64,000 bases of DNA from NCBI GenBank assembly GCA_013398175.1, contig VZRZ01002289.1:124001-188000 (forward strand), given 5' to 3'. The DNA comes from Climacteris rufus (Eukaryota; Chordata; Aves; Passeriformes; Climacteridae). The position numbers and the translations under genes are program-made. Position 1 is the stretch's first letter; each line of letters begins with the position of its first letter. Below, piece after piece: positions 1 to 13,729 of the stretch. The notes beneath the pieces were generated by a model. It did not search any database. It was not told where the DNA came from and saw nothing but the letters and a program-made list of their open reading frames with translations.

Positions 1-1887
1 TGTGTAATAGCAAAGATGCATTGAGCAGCTGAGGTGTATCTTGGAGTCTGCACTGTAGTTCTCCTGGTAAAGCCTATTCTAATCCTCTTCCAAACGTTTT
101 GGTTTTGCTGCACTGACTCAGAAAATTCAGATGCATGTTTTGAACAAACGTGAGGTAGCTTTCAAATTGCTCTATAGTGATTGTGGCAACTTTCTTCACT
201 GGATTTAAGATGAAAACCACACACAACAAAAACAAGGCAAAATTACTTCTTCAGCTATCTGATAATGAAACAGAAAAGACAAGTGTTTTATTAGTAGCAG
301 AAATCAGCCATTTGCTAATTCTGCCGTTCTTGTGGGAATACAGATGCACTGAAGTAGCATCGTGATCAAGACTAAAGCTCTTATGATGGAAAAGGAAACA
401 ATTTTTATTTAACTATGCTTATCACTCAGTTTATTAATTAACATGAAGGTTTTTTTCCTAAGTGTAGTGGTAGACTACGACCTAATCAAAAATCAGTTTC
501 TTCAGCTGGATAACATTTGGTAACTCTACAGCCAACACAGCTGATGTGTTTTTTTCTCTGGAACACAGCTTACTGAGCAGCTCTTGGTACTGAACTGCCC
601 ATGGTTTTAGTGCAAGTGGATATAACCAAATCCCTAAGGAGATTGGTAACATGTTATTAACACACTGTTCTACTGGTATCAAGAATATGAACTGCCTTTT
701 TTTTCCCCCTCAGGAAGGTTGCAGTGAGTTTAACTGCTCTAATTGAGATTGCATGGGAATACTGAGACCATTCCAGTTCATCTGCTTTTTGCTGGACAAG
801 TAAGATGAATTTAAGCTGAAATGTTTAAATGGGCAGCAAAGGTATTAAAAAGTATTCATAATGAGAGAGAAGACTTGACTATTAGTGCCTTTAGCTTTTT
901 TAATTGTAAATTTTCAAACAGGAATCCTTACTAGACATGAGGGTTCAATTTCCTCTGAACTATTAATGTAGTTGCTTCTTCAAAAGTGTCAGATAAATTA
1001 TGTATGTGCTGTTCAGAAGCTGTCCTATATAATTTACCGTAATCAGAAAATTTGTATGAACATTGGTTGCTTAGTAAGTCTAATCAGTGGGATCAAAATG
1101 GAGAGAAGTTATTTTTGCATGGTCACTTTTACCTTCCTTTTACTTATTCCTTTGATAACCAGGGAATGAGATTCACCTCTTTCCTTATGCAGCACATTTT
1201 AGTGGTTTATCATTTCAAGGCAATGTCCAGTGCAGACCAGCTCCCATCTCACAAGGCAGCCCCCCCCCATTGGAGCTCAGTCATGAAGCAGCACATCTTC
1301 CCCTCTCTTGCCCCAGTGTTGGGAGTGTTGATTTTAATACCAAATTAACTAGAGCTTCTACTTTATTCTCTTTCAAAGTGTGTGTGACCCAGAAATACTG
1401 GGTGGAGCAGAGGAAGCAAGTTTGAAGCTTTTCAGTGTTGGATAGATCATACACTTATCTGCCATCACCTCTTTAAAGCAGGTAAAGAAACAAGTACTCT
1501 GGGTTCTAGTTTGAGCTGTTAAACTCCTCATCTTCAAAACAATGAGCCGCATATCCCAAAGGGCTGCTGCTGAAACATTGATAAGAGTATTCAGCTCGAG
1601 TGCTAAGTATGATCAGTGAAAATAAGCAGTGGTGATAGACTGCAGTCACTGTGAGCCAGGTCACTGCATTTCAAGTTGCTCATCAGTTCAAGCAGATAAG
1701 ATTGGTTTGCTCACGCATGGTTTTCCACAAACGATGGTCTGGGCATTTGTGTACAGTCTTGCACCTTAAAATAATAATAAAGTCTACAGTTATAGCTGGG
1801 AAATATGACAACCTCTTTGCACAGAGAAGTGAGTCTTAGCTAAGAAGTGACAGGCCTTTAATTGAGACTCAAACCTTTTGATCTTTT

Positions 1888-1926
1888 TACAGTACAGTAA
1901 AAGTACAGATACAGTACAGTACAGAT
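1888..1926. repeat. (ACAGT)n imperfect pentanucleotide microsatellite
   Basis: TACAGTACAGT, then an interrupted block (AAAAGTACAGAT), then ACAGTACAGTACAG: about six units with two interruptions. Confidence 0.85.
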
Positions 1927-2777
1927 TGAGGCTTGTGCAGCTTTTCCTTTAAGAAACAATTGTGCATCAAAAGCATTTATGTAGAGCCTGTACTATGGGT
2001 TACTAGTCTTTATAAGGGAGGTGATTGATCCAAAAATGGATCTTTTGTCTATTGATAAAACAAAACCAAAATCCCAAAACTAACATTAGAGTAGGGATAG
2101 AGGCTTTGAGTATTTTGAATGCAGAAAGAAGACTTGGCCAGACTGATGATGGCATTTAAAGCAAAACAGGGACATCTATGGAACAGGATATAAAATGATA
2201 ATATGATCCTTGAAACATTTTACCAATAGAGGTTCCTCTAAACCAAAGCTAGCAGTTGAAAATGGCTGATGAACTAGGGCTAAGCGTAACCAGGATGAAT
2301 GAGGATGTTTCAAAGGGATTGTTGGCAGTTTGAAAGGGGTATAACATGGCCTATGCTCACTAAGCTTTTGAAAATTATTCCATGTTGACAGAGCTGGAGG
2401 GGCAGGCAGCCTTCCTTCACAGCCCACAGTAAGTTTTAATTAATAGTTCACAGTCCCCTTTACTGTGCAGTTACAGCCACTGCCCGGGGAAGGGTTCCAT
2501 GCAGCTTCCACTTTGCTGTGAGGGACACAACCACCAGTCCAGCCTTCTGGGAGCTGCCAGGGGCTTCCCTAGTGACAGTGCAGCCCTTCTGTCTGGGCTG
2601 GTGACAGTGCTTCACATTCCCTCTGAGGGGACCAGTTCTGTGAAATAGCTGGACCTCATGGCATCTGGGCTGAGGTCCTGAGGGTCTCCTGTCTGCTTCT
2701 CCTTGTTATTCACACTGATCCAAAAGGAAAGCCGTGCTGGATTTCAGCTGCAAAGTGCCTGGCAAATTTAGTGATTT

Positions 2778-2850
2778 GGTGTTTGGGTTTTGGTGGGGTT
2801 TTTTTTGTTTGTTTGGGTTTTTTGAGTGGAGTTTTCTCTGCTTTTTTTCC
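2778..2850. repeat. GT-rich low-complexity tract
   Basis: T and G make up nearly all bases, with several TTTGGG/GGGTTT steps and T runs. A second short G7 plus (GTTT)n tract follows at about 3070-3095. These resemble the tract at 29.75 kb in composition. Confidence 0.7.
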
Positions 2851-5800
2851 TCTTTGAAACTGAGCAGGTGTGCATTGTGTTCCCATCCTTGCTCTGCACA
2901 ATTGGCATCGGTGAGTACAGGGCCTGCTCACTGTTTGCTTTTACTAGGGCACCCTCTCACTAGAGACATCATCTAGCTTTTTGAGTTGTTACTTAACACC
3001 ATGAAACCCTTGTCAAGAAAATGAGTGTTTTTCCTCAGGCTTGGACTGTAGTCTTTTGGAAAACAGATGTTTGGGGGGGTTGTTTGTTTGTTGCTTGGAA
3101 ATTTGCCTGGTAGTGTTCCCTGTGCATGAGGCTTTGTTTGCATGGGAACACTGGGGGACATTGCAGCAGCCCCTCACCCCAGTGCCTCCAGACCATGGAT
3201 GTGTGCTTCATTTCAGGTGTTTCCTGCTGCCTGCAGGCATCCTTCTTGCTCCAGCTATCCCGAAATTGTTCCTTCCACCCACAGACTCACATCCTCTCCA
3301 TGTCTTCCCCGTGTCCATGCCTGTGTGCAGCAGCTCTTATTGGGCATCAGAAGCCAAGTAGAGGGGCTCTGTTTTTCCCTGATACAGAATGAGGTGGGCA
3401 GGCACTAGCCCTTCTGCTCTGGAGTGGAGAAGTTCTCCAGAGCTATCCTGGGATTTTGTGTGTTCCTGCAGTGAGCGGTGCCTGCTGAGACTGATGTGGA
3501 CAGACAGAGGTAACTGTTCAGGGGTCATGAAGCCTGCCTGCTGTGGAGGGACAGAACCACTGCTGTTTTTCAGGTAAAACCTTCAGTTCACCCATCCCTG
3601 TCAAGCTGTTTCTTCACATGGAAAATCCCGCAAGTCGACTTCCTGCTGTCTGTGCCACATCCTGGTGCTTGTGTGGCCCTTCAGTAAGGCTTCACTTTCT
3701 CTGGAAAAAATAATAATTTTATTATAAACGATAGACAGCTCAGCAGGAGCTTCCTGTCTCTCTCAGGGAGAAGCACAGCAGCATGTTGTCTTTTGGGGTA
3801 GCTTAAAATTTTGAATAGAAATCTTTTCTGAGTTGCCACGTTCAGCCCCCGTGCCTCTCCAGCCACAGGGTGTGATGTGCAGCCCTCAGCAGTGGTCAGC
3901 CTTGCCCCCATGGAGCTGGTGAGGCCCTGGGCTGGAGGCTGCTTCCTCTGGCTAGCATGGAGTGCTGCCAAATGCTCCATCCACGCTTGCACTTGCTGAC
4001 ACTTAGTTAGCCCCTGCTGGAAATCAAGGAGCTGCTGCAGTGAGTGCCTGTACTCCACGGGGGAGCCCCAGCTCTGAGCTTTCATTTGCCTGTCCTTTGC
4101 ACTCTGTTGTATTTCTTAAGCAAAAGGTTATTCTTCTTAGAGCAGCGAGCATCTCTATGTGCAGTGACTCATGAGTTTTCAGCAGTGTTAATCTAGAAAG
4201 GATTTTGTGATGTTTAATTTCTCATCCCAGTTACTGGCCAGTGGAAACTAATTTTGTCTCTACAGACATCAAGCAATATATAGTGAGTGGCAGGTAGTGC
4301 TTGTGCAAAATTTGTAAGCTACCCTGGACAGGAAGGATGGGGCAGGACTGAAGTGCTAGAATGAAGACATGGGAAAGCTGGGCTGACTGTCTGTAAGCCA
4401 GGAAGGGCTCCACAAATGTAAAGGGAATGAATTAGAAAAAGTCTTGTTTGGATCGCAGCCCATTGGATTTGCCACCTTTAATCTCTGATCTTCATATTCC
4501 ACCTCTTAAAAACTGAGATAATGCCTCCCAAATCCCACAAGTGTACAAGGCTCTCATTATCACATTATTTATGAAGCACTATAAGAGCTCTAAATAGGAT
4601 GTGATGTGGAAGTGTTGTGAAGAAGAGGAAGGAAACCTGTTTGACAGCACAATGGTTGCCAGTGAGGTTGTCTAAGTCCACGATGAAATCTCTCTTGATA
4701 AAGCTGCAGCCACACTAAATTCCCTCTTCTTGAAAAGGAATTAAGGCTAGCTGTGCCAAAACACAAAACATTTCCTTTTGCAGGGTGGTAAAAAGATTGC
4801 TTTTGTAGCAATGTGGAAGCATATTAAAAAACTGCTTTTTAAAAAATGGTGTGGCACTGGTTGGGTTGGGGCAGCACCAAAACCTGAGCTTGGTCTTTAG
4901 TGCTGCTCTCTGCTGCAGGATCAGCAAGGCCATGCAAAATGGAAGCTACTGTGGATGGGAGACAGGCTGCTGCTTAGACAGCCGTCAGTGTAACACCATA
5001 ACACTGCAGATAGAGATAACTGCCATATTAATTGCCAGTTGCTCAATCAGTGCATTGCAACATGCTGAAGCAATAATGGGCAGTGCTGTGGCAGAGGAAG
5101 GTGCTTCCCATTGCCAGTCTGTTTGTGCCCACCTGGGAACAGCAGGACACGGTAAAAACCATACTTCCCTTTAGTACCAGTCTCCATGGCTTCAAAGAGT
5201 TTACAGCAAGGAGGTGTGGGAAAGAAGGTGCCCAGCAGGGTGAGGAATTCCAACAGAGGGCTCCTGTGCCCAGACCCAGCCATGCCAATGCAGTGTGTGA
5301 GGGGGTGTTTGAACCTTTGCACCAGGCTGTCGGGCTCTTTCCTGTGAGACCCCTGTGCTCCTCAGATCAAATGAGGCTTCTCAAGCAGCACTGACTTGGG
5401 CCAAAACCACATGTGGCCTCCCCAGGGGGCAGTTTCAGCTGTGGGGATCGGTGCAGCCAGCTCCTGTTCCTGCCTGACAGCGCATCCATGCAAATAGCAA
5501 TAGCCGTCCATTAGAACCCCAGGGGGTATAGTGCTTTTAGACTGGAGTGGTTAAATAAAATAACCAAAGATGTGGAAATCATTCCCAGCATGTCCTGGAT
5601 GTGTGAATATGTCACAGGTATCAAGAGTGTAAAAATAGAAATTCAAGTTCTAGGATCTGTACTGTAGCATCTTTTAAAAATGTCAAGAAAAACAAATCAA
5701 AAGAAGGCGGCTTTGTCTAGACGCTTGTTTCCTAACACCAAATGCCAGGAGTTATTGCGCCTGTACCTTTCTGGAGACTTTCTGGCTGGGGAGTGTTCTC

Positions 5801-6399
5801 TTTCCAGAGGAAATCCTTTTAACTTTCAGCGGTTCAAGAGTCTAATTGGGTGAAATAATAGCTTGGCACTCCCCCAAGCAATATGATTTTTATCTTTTTT
5901 GTTGTCTGAAAAAGTCTGACTTGTCCAATCCTATGAGTCATGGAGGGAATGTGGATGTCAGGCTGTCCTTGTATCCAGGGATGGGCCCACCATGGGGTCC
6001 TTGGTGAGAGGTGACCAATGGGGATCTGAAACATCCTCTAGAAAGCTGAAGTGGTGCTGCCTGCCCCTCTCCAGCCTCACCAGGGCTGAGCTGTTGCTGA
6101 TGTGCATGTTTCTAGGCATCTTCATTCTCACTGAGTTATTCAAAGGGTTTCTTTTGTTGGCTACTGCTCTGGTTTCTCCAGGTGACTCATCTTAAAATAA
6201 TTATGGATTCATGCTTTGTCTTTGCCAAACACTAACTATTCATTAGCTTCAACTAGCATGTTTAGATGTTTTCAGCTGAGACTTAGATTTTGATGGTTTA
6301 TTTAGTCCAGAAATAAGCCTGATGGAATAAACACTGGAGCTTTGAACCTCTCAGGCTTTTGTTTCTGTACAGTGGATTAAACAAACTGAGGTACTTAGC

Positions 6400-8100
6400 A
6401 CAAGTCTCTTTTCCTTGTTCTGGAGAAAAAAAAAAGACCTTGAGCCTCAGGGCACAAAGAAGCAGTCATGGCTTTCTCTGTAAGTACTCTGTTGCCCCTG
6501 GGACTGTTCAACTAGCCACGGGTGCTCTGGCACAGCTGTGGACCCTCTGGCCAGGTCCTGCTGCTCCTGTGTTCAAGGTCCAGTGTATTCCAGGAACCAC
6601 AGCCCAGCCACTTGTGAGGACAAGGTGCTGGTTGAACTTGGAGATGCATCAGGCAAAAAAGCACAGTAGGAAGCTGTGTGGATTATCTTGTCTCAGGTCT
6701 TGTCTGGCTCCCTGAGTTTATCACTAGTCAGGTGAATTCCAACAGGACTACGCTGGTCCCAACCCTACAGCTCCTCCCTGTACTCTCAGCAGGGCTCCTG
6801 TGGGGCTGCAGGTGCTGGTTTTAGCCTCCAAACCACAGAGAACCAATTGTGTAGTGCTGTTTCCCACCTCCATGTGCAAAGCCCAGCAGTGTCTGGCCTC
6901 CCTGCCCTCACACCATCCTCACTGTCCCGCTGGAGACTCCATCCTCCTGTTGTGGCTTGGGACAATGGAGAAAGGATCATAATGAAGTGGAGATGTGCAA
7001 ACCAGGAAACAGTACTGCAAAAAATACCTTTAGGACAATTGGATGCAAAAGGCTGGGCTGCACAGGACTAGCTTGTGCTAAACTGGAACCATGATTTCCC
7101 CTTGAATCTTTGCCTTGCTTGAAGCAAGATGTTCAAGCAGTGAAAGCTTCCATCTGTAATGAACTGGTGGGCCTCAATGGCCTCTCTGTGAAGGTCTTTG
7201 TGCTCTCTACATCCATGGGACAGACTGAATGCAGGGCCTTACCCATGAATGCAATAAGAGACTAAATCTGGAAAAAAACAAGCAACCAAAACAAGCAAAT
7301 ATGACATGAGTGCTGGGCTGGCTCTGCTGTTCTTGCTGTTCTTCACCTGCCACCTCTCCTGCAGGAGCAGCATTTGGTCATCCTCCGCCAAATACTTCTG
7401 CTACCACTGTGAAACTTTCTCCAGGTCAGTAGCCCCCCAACTTGTTTCTTGGGTAGGTTTGGTCACCCAGAGCAAACCAGCCCCTCCTGCAGGTGGCCTC
7501 ACAGCCAGTGTCCCAGCTGCTTGTGCGGGAAAATTTGCAGACAGTGTGGGGTGTGGGTGGATTGTCCCACCTCCTGCCAAGGTCCCTGGCACTCTGTCCC
7601 AGCACTGGCTGCCCAGGGAGGTGCAGAACACACACGTGAGTGGAGCAAGGGGGGTTCTTGACGCAGGACATGACCTGTGCTGTGCAAGTTTGTCTCAGTA
7701 TTATTGTGCCCCTCACTGATGAGGAGCTCTTTGTCTCCTGCCAGTGCTGCTTCCCTTGGGGCATTCTTTTCCTTCTCCTTTTGCCATCTTTACAGCTTGT
7801 TTTCCTTCCTGCATCTGCAAGGCTGCCTCCAACAAAGCCCTGGCAGACAATCTTATCTTGAAGCACAACCAGTCCTGCTCCTTCCACTGCAGTCTGTGTC
7901 TGCTCAGAGCCTGGGCTGGCACAAGGCCCGGTGTGAGCGGGGCTCCGCGCAGCCCTGCCCCCGGCACCGCCAGCTCTGCCCTCAGGCCGGGGCACGGAGG
8001 GCAGCAGAGGGGCAGCTGCAGGAGCTGGGCTGCAAACAGCCACTCGGAGAGCTTTGCTCTGTGTGTGCCGTTTCTGGAGTGGAATGCTACTGATTAAATG
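6400..8100. other. GC-richer intergenic segment, no supported gene
   Basis: The composition shifts towards CCTG/CTGC-rich sequence, CpG-containing only near 7.9-8.0 kb. It contains a 205-codon minus-strand open frame (7426-8043) with no recognised domain, beginning in an Ala/Pro/Arg-rich low-complexity stretch. High GC lowers stop frequency, so I regard it as chance. Confidence 0.5.
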
Positions 8101-11100
8101 GGTAGGAGAAATGACTGAGTCTATTTTTTCCCCCTTGGCTTATTCACTTGATTTGAAAGGCCTGTTATTTTTATTTCTTTTTCTCCCCTGAGTTTGTGGA
8201 TTTAATATTTTGGTGATCAAAATAGATCTGCTCTGGAGCATCTATGGAAAAGGGCCTCACACTTATTTTGGGAGAGAAGGCTTTACATCCCTGAAGGAGA
8301 AAGGCAAATTGATAACTTTCATGGCTTATGCCTTGAAGCAGATATCTCTGATAACTGATGCACCTGAAACTATACAAGAAAGTGCAGATACATACAGCAC
8401 CAAAATTAATTAAACAAAAGAAGCTGTTCCTTTTGCCCAACCACACCTTGCAAACCAGGAAATATTTCATTTTAGGCAGAAAGTGGAAGACAATGTGCTC
8501 TCCTGGCCAGGGCAGTCTGCAAGTCTCAGGTTATTTGCTTTATTTATGTTGCCGGGGCAGGATGGTGAAGTCAGGGGCGCTGCTAGTGAAAGTCTTCATT
8601 CTCCAAAGGTTTGTAAAAACTTATCTCTTGAAAAATCGTTAGGAAAAGGAGTTAATGTGTGCAGCATTTCATCTGGATCCAACTCTTGTTGTGGCCAGTG
8701 GTGACCTTTCTCTTTGCTTTGAAAGGCGATCGTAAACGGCCTCAGCATTACAGGCAAATGCTCAAGATGACTTGTTCTGTAGTGAGGGTTAGAGCCTTGT
8801 CTAGGAACCAGCCATCTGTTTCATCAGACTGTTTACCTTTTGTTTCTAAAGTCCAACTGATGTGCATCATTTTACCAACGAAAAAGGCTGAGAAGACCAC
8901 TTTTGTCAAACGCTGTGCCTAAAACACAAAGCAGGACTGTAAATGCTCCTTTATACTAAATATCTTCTGATGTGCTAGGTTGGGATTTATTTTTACTTTG
9001 TTGCTTCCTCCAGCCCTTTCTGACATTTCTGGCATTTCCTGGGGACTCCTGATGATTTCCAGCAACAGGCAGTGAGAGCAGGCACATCTCCTGCCGATCC
9101 TGGTGAAGGTTTTGCACAAGGCTTGACTGGATGCCAGTGGTGGTGGATGATCCTCCAACGCCCCGTGGTGTTGCAGTGAGTCACAAGTGCAGGTACTCTG
9201 GGCACTGGAGCCTGTGACAATGTAACAGCACAGTCCAAATGTACCTGTGCAATCTGAAGGTACAATCTAGGGTATAATCTAAAAGTAACTTCAGGCGTTA
9301 AAAAAGAAAAAATGTTGTGTCCCACACTGTATCATCAACTAAAAAAAAAAAAAGACAGTGGTTTTACAGCTAGCAGATTCTGGGATTTGGTTTACTCCTG
9401 GTATACACGTTTGTAGGGCCAGTTTATTTTCCTTTATTTTAGCAGAATGGTAGAAACTTAGGCTGATAATAGCTGAAATGCTGATTTATTCATGTGAGTT
9501 TATGAACTGTCAGAAATATCAGCTAGCATGAGACTTGCAATAAATCACTGGAGCTCACAACTCTGACAGTTGAACAACTGCCATTTGCTGAGGTCAAAGC
9601 TGCAAAAAAGAGCTTCAAGTGCATTCTTAACCTATAAAAAAATTCTGAATGTAGAATAACAGAATCTGTGTTTGATTTCTCAATCAAATTTGCTCAATAT
9701 GCAACTTACACATCTGGGTTTCCTTTGGCTGTCAGCTGCTGATTGCCATACCCTCATGACTCCTTGACCTTCAGAAATGGCTGCAATGAACAGTTTTGCC
9801 TTCCTATAGTTTCATGCCTGCAAAAGATGCTGGTCTGGCTTCTTTTTTATTTTTAATTCACATCTCTTGTTTCTGGTCCCTGTGCTGTCAGCTCAATGGC
9901 AGAAACACCAGAAAATGCTGCCCTGCCAGGGCAAGTCCCTGGAAATATGTCCCACCCTCATCTGCTAAATTCAGATGGAGAAAGACAGGGGCTCACACTG
10001 ACCCTCCTGGGAGCCCACATCAGCCACCCCTGCTCTGTGCTGAGGAAGGATTTGGGCCAACTTCACACAAGTTTTTGGCTAGACTGGTTCTGCAAAGCAA
10101 AAATGAATGTCCTTCCTCTGAAAAGCATTGCTGGTGTGTTGGATCTGACGCTGCTCTGTCATTGCATCACACAGACACATCACTGCCCTTAGCTGAGCTG
10201 TGTGAATCATCACAAGGTGATGCCTACAGGAAAGAGAAGCCAGCTTGGTCATGTCTTCTTCCAGCAGCTGCTTTTCTCTAAGATGGCCTACAAAGTCTGT
10301 GCTCTCTAAGGTACAATTTGTATAGGGAGTACAGCTTTGCTTGTCTCTCAAAGACCACGGGTAAAACATGGTTTTATGCCTCATGCAAAGGTGGATTTTT
10401 CCCATGAACATGTTTATTAAAGCAAACAAGGAATCCTGTATTCTTCATGGGAGCAACCCCCTTACCCTAAGCCATGCTGTCCTGATGTGAGGGTGACCAC
10501 CACAAGATGAGCCCCACAGGGCCCCTTGTGCCACTGTCACTGTGGAGGGACCCCAGGAAGAGGGTGCCAGAACTGTTGCTTGTTCAAGGCTCTTTCCATG
10601 TGGATGGGACATGCTTCTCATGCACCTGTGGGCTGGAGGAGACTGTCTGGCTCTGCACTTACCCACTGCACAGACTGCCCATCTTTGGTCTTTTCCATTT
10701 ATCTGGGGATTAGTCATGCTAGAGCTTTGATGTTGCAACTTTGATGGCGAAATCCTGCCATGCCTTTGGTAACTCAGAGTCTTGAACAAGATGACAGAGT
10801 TTAATGTCTGGTGTGAAAAGCACAAATATCTGTAAAGGTGAGTATCAGAGTCCTTCTGGATGAATTAATGTATCATAAAAAAATGAGAATAGAAGTGGTG
10901 CAGAGGTGATTTTCTTTTTTGATCTGTCATTGCAGATCACTTTCAACTGTGAATTTCTTGATAAATATGTAATATTCATTACACAATTCCATTTTGACAT
11001 GAAATCTTCAAGGATGCATAGTTCAAACAGAGCAAAAACCACATTTCTAAATGAAAGTTAAACTGCTCTGGTCAATGTACTTATTTTAGGTTTTCCAAAT

Positions 11101-11500
11101 TCCTGTAATTTCTTCATACTAGTTGAGATGCTGCAGAGACCCTCAGTTTGCTTTGGCTGGTGATTCAGCAGAACTGGGATGTCACACTGGCAGTGACCCA
11201 CTGAAGTCCCAGGGAATGAGATGCTGGAGGGAGCCTGTGGGGACCGTGGTCCTTGCAACTTGTCACAAACATCACAGGAAATGAGCTGCCAGTACTGGGG
11301 ACAGCCCTGTCCCCCATCTTAGTCACCTTATGCAAAAAGCATGTAAGGGGTGAGGAGCAGGTGCCTGGCTCTGAGCAAACTGCAAGGGCTCACGCAGACC
11401 TGTGGCTCAGGCCCATCCCCATCAATCAAGGTGTAATTCCCACTCTGAGGCAGCTCAGTTTGTCCTCTTTCTATTCAAGCACCAGAAGCACAGCTAAAAC
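8100..11500. other. Intergenic DNA, nothing recognised
   Basis: AT-rich to mixed sequence with short open frames on both strands, an A run near 9341-9353 and no recognisable repeat family or gene. Confidence 0.55.
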
Positions 11501-11553
11501 TAAACATCACCTGTCCCAAGCTGCACAGGTTACCAAAAATGCATCATGCTTAC

Positions 11554-11893
11554 CCTGGTTTGTTCTGTGTGCATCACATCCTGCTTTCAGTGAGTTTCTG
11601 TTAAATATGTCAAACACTTCAGCCTTTGCAGCGTCCTTCGTTTCTCGCCCTCTTTGGTCATCCCACTGCTGTTGCACTACGGGAGTGTCAGAGTTTTGAC
11701 CAAGTATTTGTGAAACTGCACCATAACAAATTTTCTTGAGCTTTGACAGAGCCTGGACTGATGCATTGAGCAGAGGAGAACCTGAGGGGTTTGTGTGAGC
11801 AGCAAGCCAGTCCAGGGCCTGCTGAAGGTGCTGCTGGGAGGAGGGCAAGAGTCCTGCCAGGCTGAGAGATGCTTTTGAAGGCTGCAGCTTCAT
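11554..11893 (-). other. Exon-like open frame, minus strand, unidentified
   Basis: On the minus strand the frame is open from a TGA just upstream of 11893 through the segment. The frame is preceded by an AG (ATATCAG before 11893) and leaves at an AGG|GTAAGC donor-like site at 11553, giving 113 codons plus one base. The translation is not low-complexity: it contains amphipathic-looking stretches such as LQQALDWLAAH and SVQALSKLKK and prefers CAG, CTG and AAG codons as expressed genes do. I do not recognise a family. Frames this long arise by chance several times in 64 kb, so this is only a candidate. Confidence 0.22.
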
Positions 11894-12796
11894 CTGATAT
11901 GATTTCAGAAAGCTAAGATTTGAGGGTCAGATAATGAGATATGCTGCCTTCAGACGTTGCATACACAAGCCCAGCCCACTGCTGAGACAAAAGTGGCTTT
12001 AAGCCCTGTCTATCCAACTATCTGATCCATCTGTTTGCCTTTTGCCAGCTGGCATAGGAGGTTCTTTTTATCTGAAAATATTTCCAGTTATTTCTTCTCT
12101 CAGAATCTCCAAAGTGTTTGCATGACTTTAAAGAACCATTTCCAGGATTTTTGGCTGGACAGCATTCGAGCTTCAGATTTTACGACAGGTATTTGAGCAC
12201 ATTCCCTTGCCTTTGTAAGGGCTGTTACAGCAGTTCTTACATCTGGCATGGGAAGGGCGTGTCTCCTGCTCAAAATATTCACCATTTTCTGATGTTATTT
12301 TTGATACCTCTTTAGCAATTGCAGGTTGGCAGCAAACTATTTCTGGTAAGCCAAGTCCAAAGAATAAGCAGGGAAGTTTTGTGTGTGTGTGATAAGTCTC
12401 CAACTGGAATGGGGAGGGTTTTTGGGAAGCAAGCGGTGTCTTGGTGTGGCTGCATCTCTTTGGGACTCGCTGGGATCTGGGATTTGCAGATGCCTCATTG
12501 GAAACTACACAGGGTCCTCCAGGTGTGAAGACTGGAGCTGCTGCTGAGCTTTGTACTGCCCAGGGAATGGGATGGAGAGGATCCTTTCACTGTTCTTATA
12601 AGCCTGCTACTGAGACATTGGTAGTTTTTAACCCAGAACAGCTATTTTGAAAAGACACTTTTATTGCTGTTCAGCACATGGTGGGCAGTGATGATTGCTA
12701 CGTTTCCTTATGGCAGTACCCAAGCTACTGTATGTTCAGTTTTTCAGGAGTAGCTTTGATAGGTCCAAGTGGGAGGAACTGCAATGTGGATTGTAC

Positions 12797-13004
12797 CTCA
12801 CTTGTTTCAGGGAACTTGAATAACATGTGCTTCTCTTCATACTGAACAGCCACAGCTCCCACTTCCCTGGGTAGCAGCCACATAAGGGAACAAATCCTGA
12901 AGGCTGGCCTGTCCCTCATGGTGATGCTGGATGGTGGCATAAAGCAGAGAGCTTCAGCTACCTGCTGCAGAAGTGTTTGATGCAAGTCAAGGCTATTGCC
13001 TGCT
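12797..13004 (-). other. Exon-like open frame, minus strand, unidentified
   Basis: On the minus strand an AATACAG acceptor-like site precedes 13004, and a GAG|GTACAA donor-like site lies at 12796. The frame encodes a mixed sequence with motifs such as LLQQVAEAL and FRICSLMWLLP. Its end phase (0) would join the start phase of the 11.9 kb candidate. If not spliced it runs to a TAG at 12725. No domain is recognised, and chance remains the leading explanation. Confidence 0.18.
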
Positions 13005-13700
13005 CTGTATTTCCAGCCAGCATAAAAAGGAAATCTTTGTTTCGTTGTGCTTTTTTTCCTTTTTTTTTTAAGATGTAGCAATTTGTGGCCAAATAACAGG
13101 GTCTCAAGGGAGCATTCTGGCTGAAAGAATTACTTCAGAATTTGGCCTAACATAACTTTAAGATAAAAACTTTTATGTAATCACTAATTCACAGTCTCAG
13201 TTGCTTTGGCTTCTCTCATTATCATTCCTAAGTTATTCTTTTCATGCTGGGAGTTGGATTTTCCTGGCACTGCATCTGTTTTCAGCGATGTATACACCAC
13301 AACTGCTGACAACTAGGAGTCGGATCCCACGTTCCTCGACCCTGGCTGTAGCTTGTTTTTTCTGGCACCACTTTAAAGTCTCCCATCTGCACTTGTCTCC
13401 TGATGACCAGTGGCGGTCCTTCAGCTGTGTGAGAAGTGCCTGATGTTATCCTGTTGTTCTCGCACTCCTCCAGGCCCGTTTCTCGGCCGGGCCACGAGCA
13501 CAGCCCTCGCCTGTTCCTAGATAGAGCCTTATCAGGGCCAGCCATGGCAATGCTCCCATCCCCTTCCAGCCCTCCCCTGTGGTTACTGGAAGGGCCGTTA
13601 GCTTTGTGCATTTCGGCAGAAATGCTGCTCTGCTGCTTCTCTGGTTTTCCAGTCCTCTTTGCTTTTCTGTAAGTCTCCTCTTGACCTCTGTTTGAGCTTG

Positions 13701-13729
13701 TAGGATATCACCCCATAGGATATCACCCC
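13701..13729. repeat. Tandem duplication, 15-bp unit x2
   Basis: TAGGATATCACCCC occurs at 13701-13714 and again at 13716-13729, separated by one A: a perfect recent tandem duplication. Confidence 0.95.

Larger units (their letters stand above)
1..6400. other. Intergenic DNA upstream of BMPR2, no gene recognised
   Basis: Mixed AT-rich sequence with a GC-richer patch at about 2.4-4.1 kb. Open frames are short and unconvincing. I looked for the lysine-rich C-terminal exons of NOP58, the neighbour upstream of BMPR2 in human, and saw none. It holds a GT-rich tract near 2.8 kb and the ACAGT repeat near 1.9 kb. Confidence 0.6.

Noticed and set aside
7590..7625. CR1-like phrase TGGCTGCCCAGGGAGGT
   Set aside because: Only this short phrase matches. 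The flanks do not continue as CR1 in either direction, so coincidence is likely.
1..11000. NOP58 terminal exons, expected from human gene order
   Set aside because: No lysine/glutamate-rich tail or other NOP58-like coding segment was seen, so the neighbouring gene is presumably outside the window.
13316..13450. Minus-strand exon-like segment with a good acceptor near 13.43 kb
   Set aside because: Two different frames both give plausible peptides and the only donor (GTCGAG) is weak, so it cannot be called even as a candidate exon with a defined frame.
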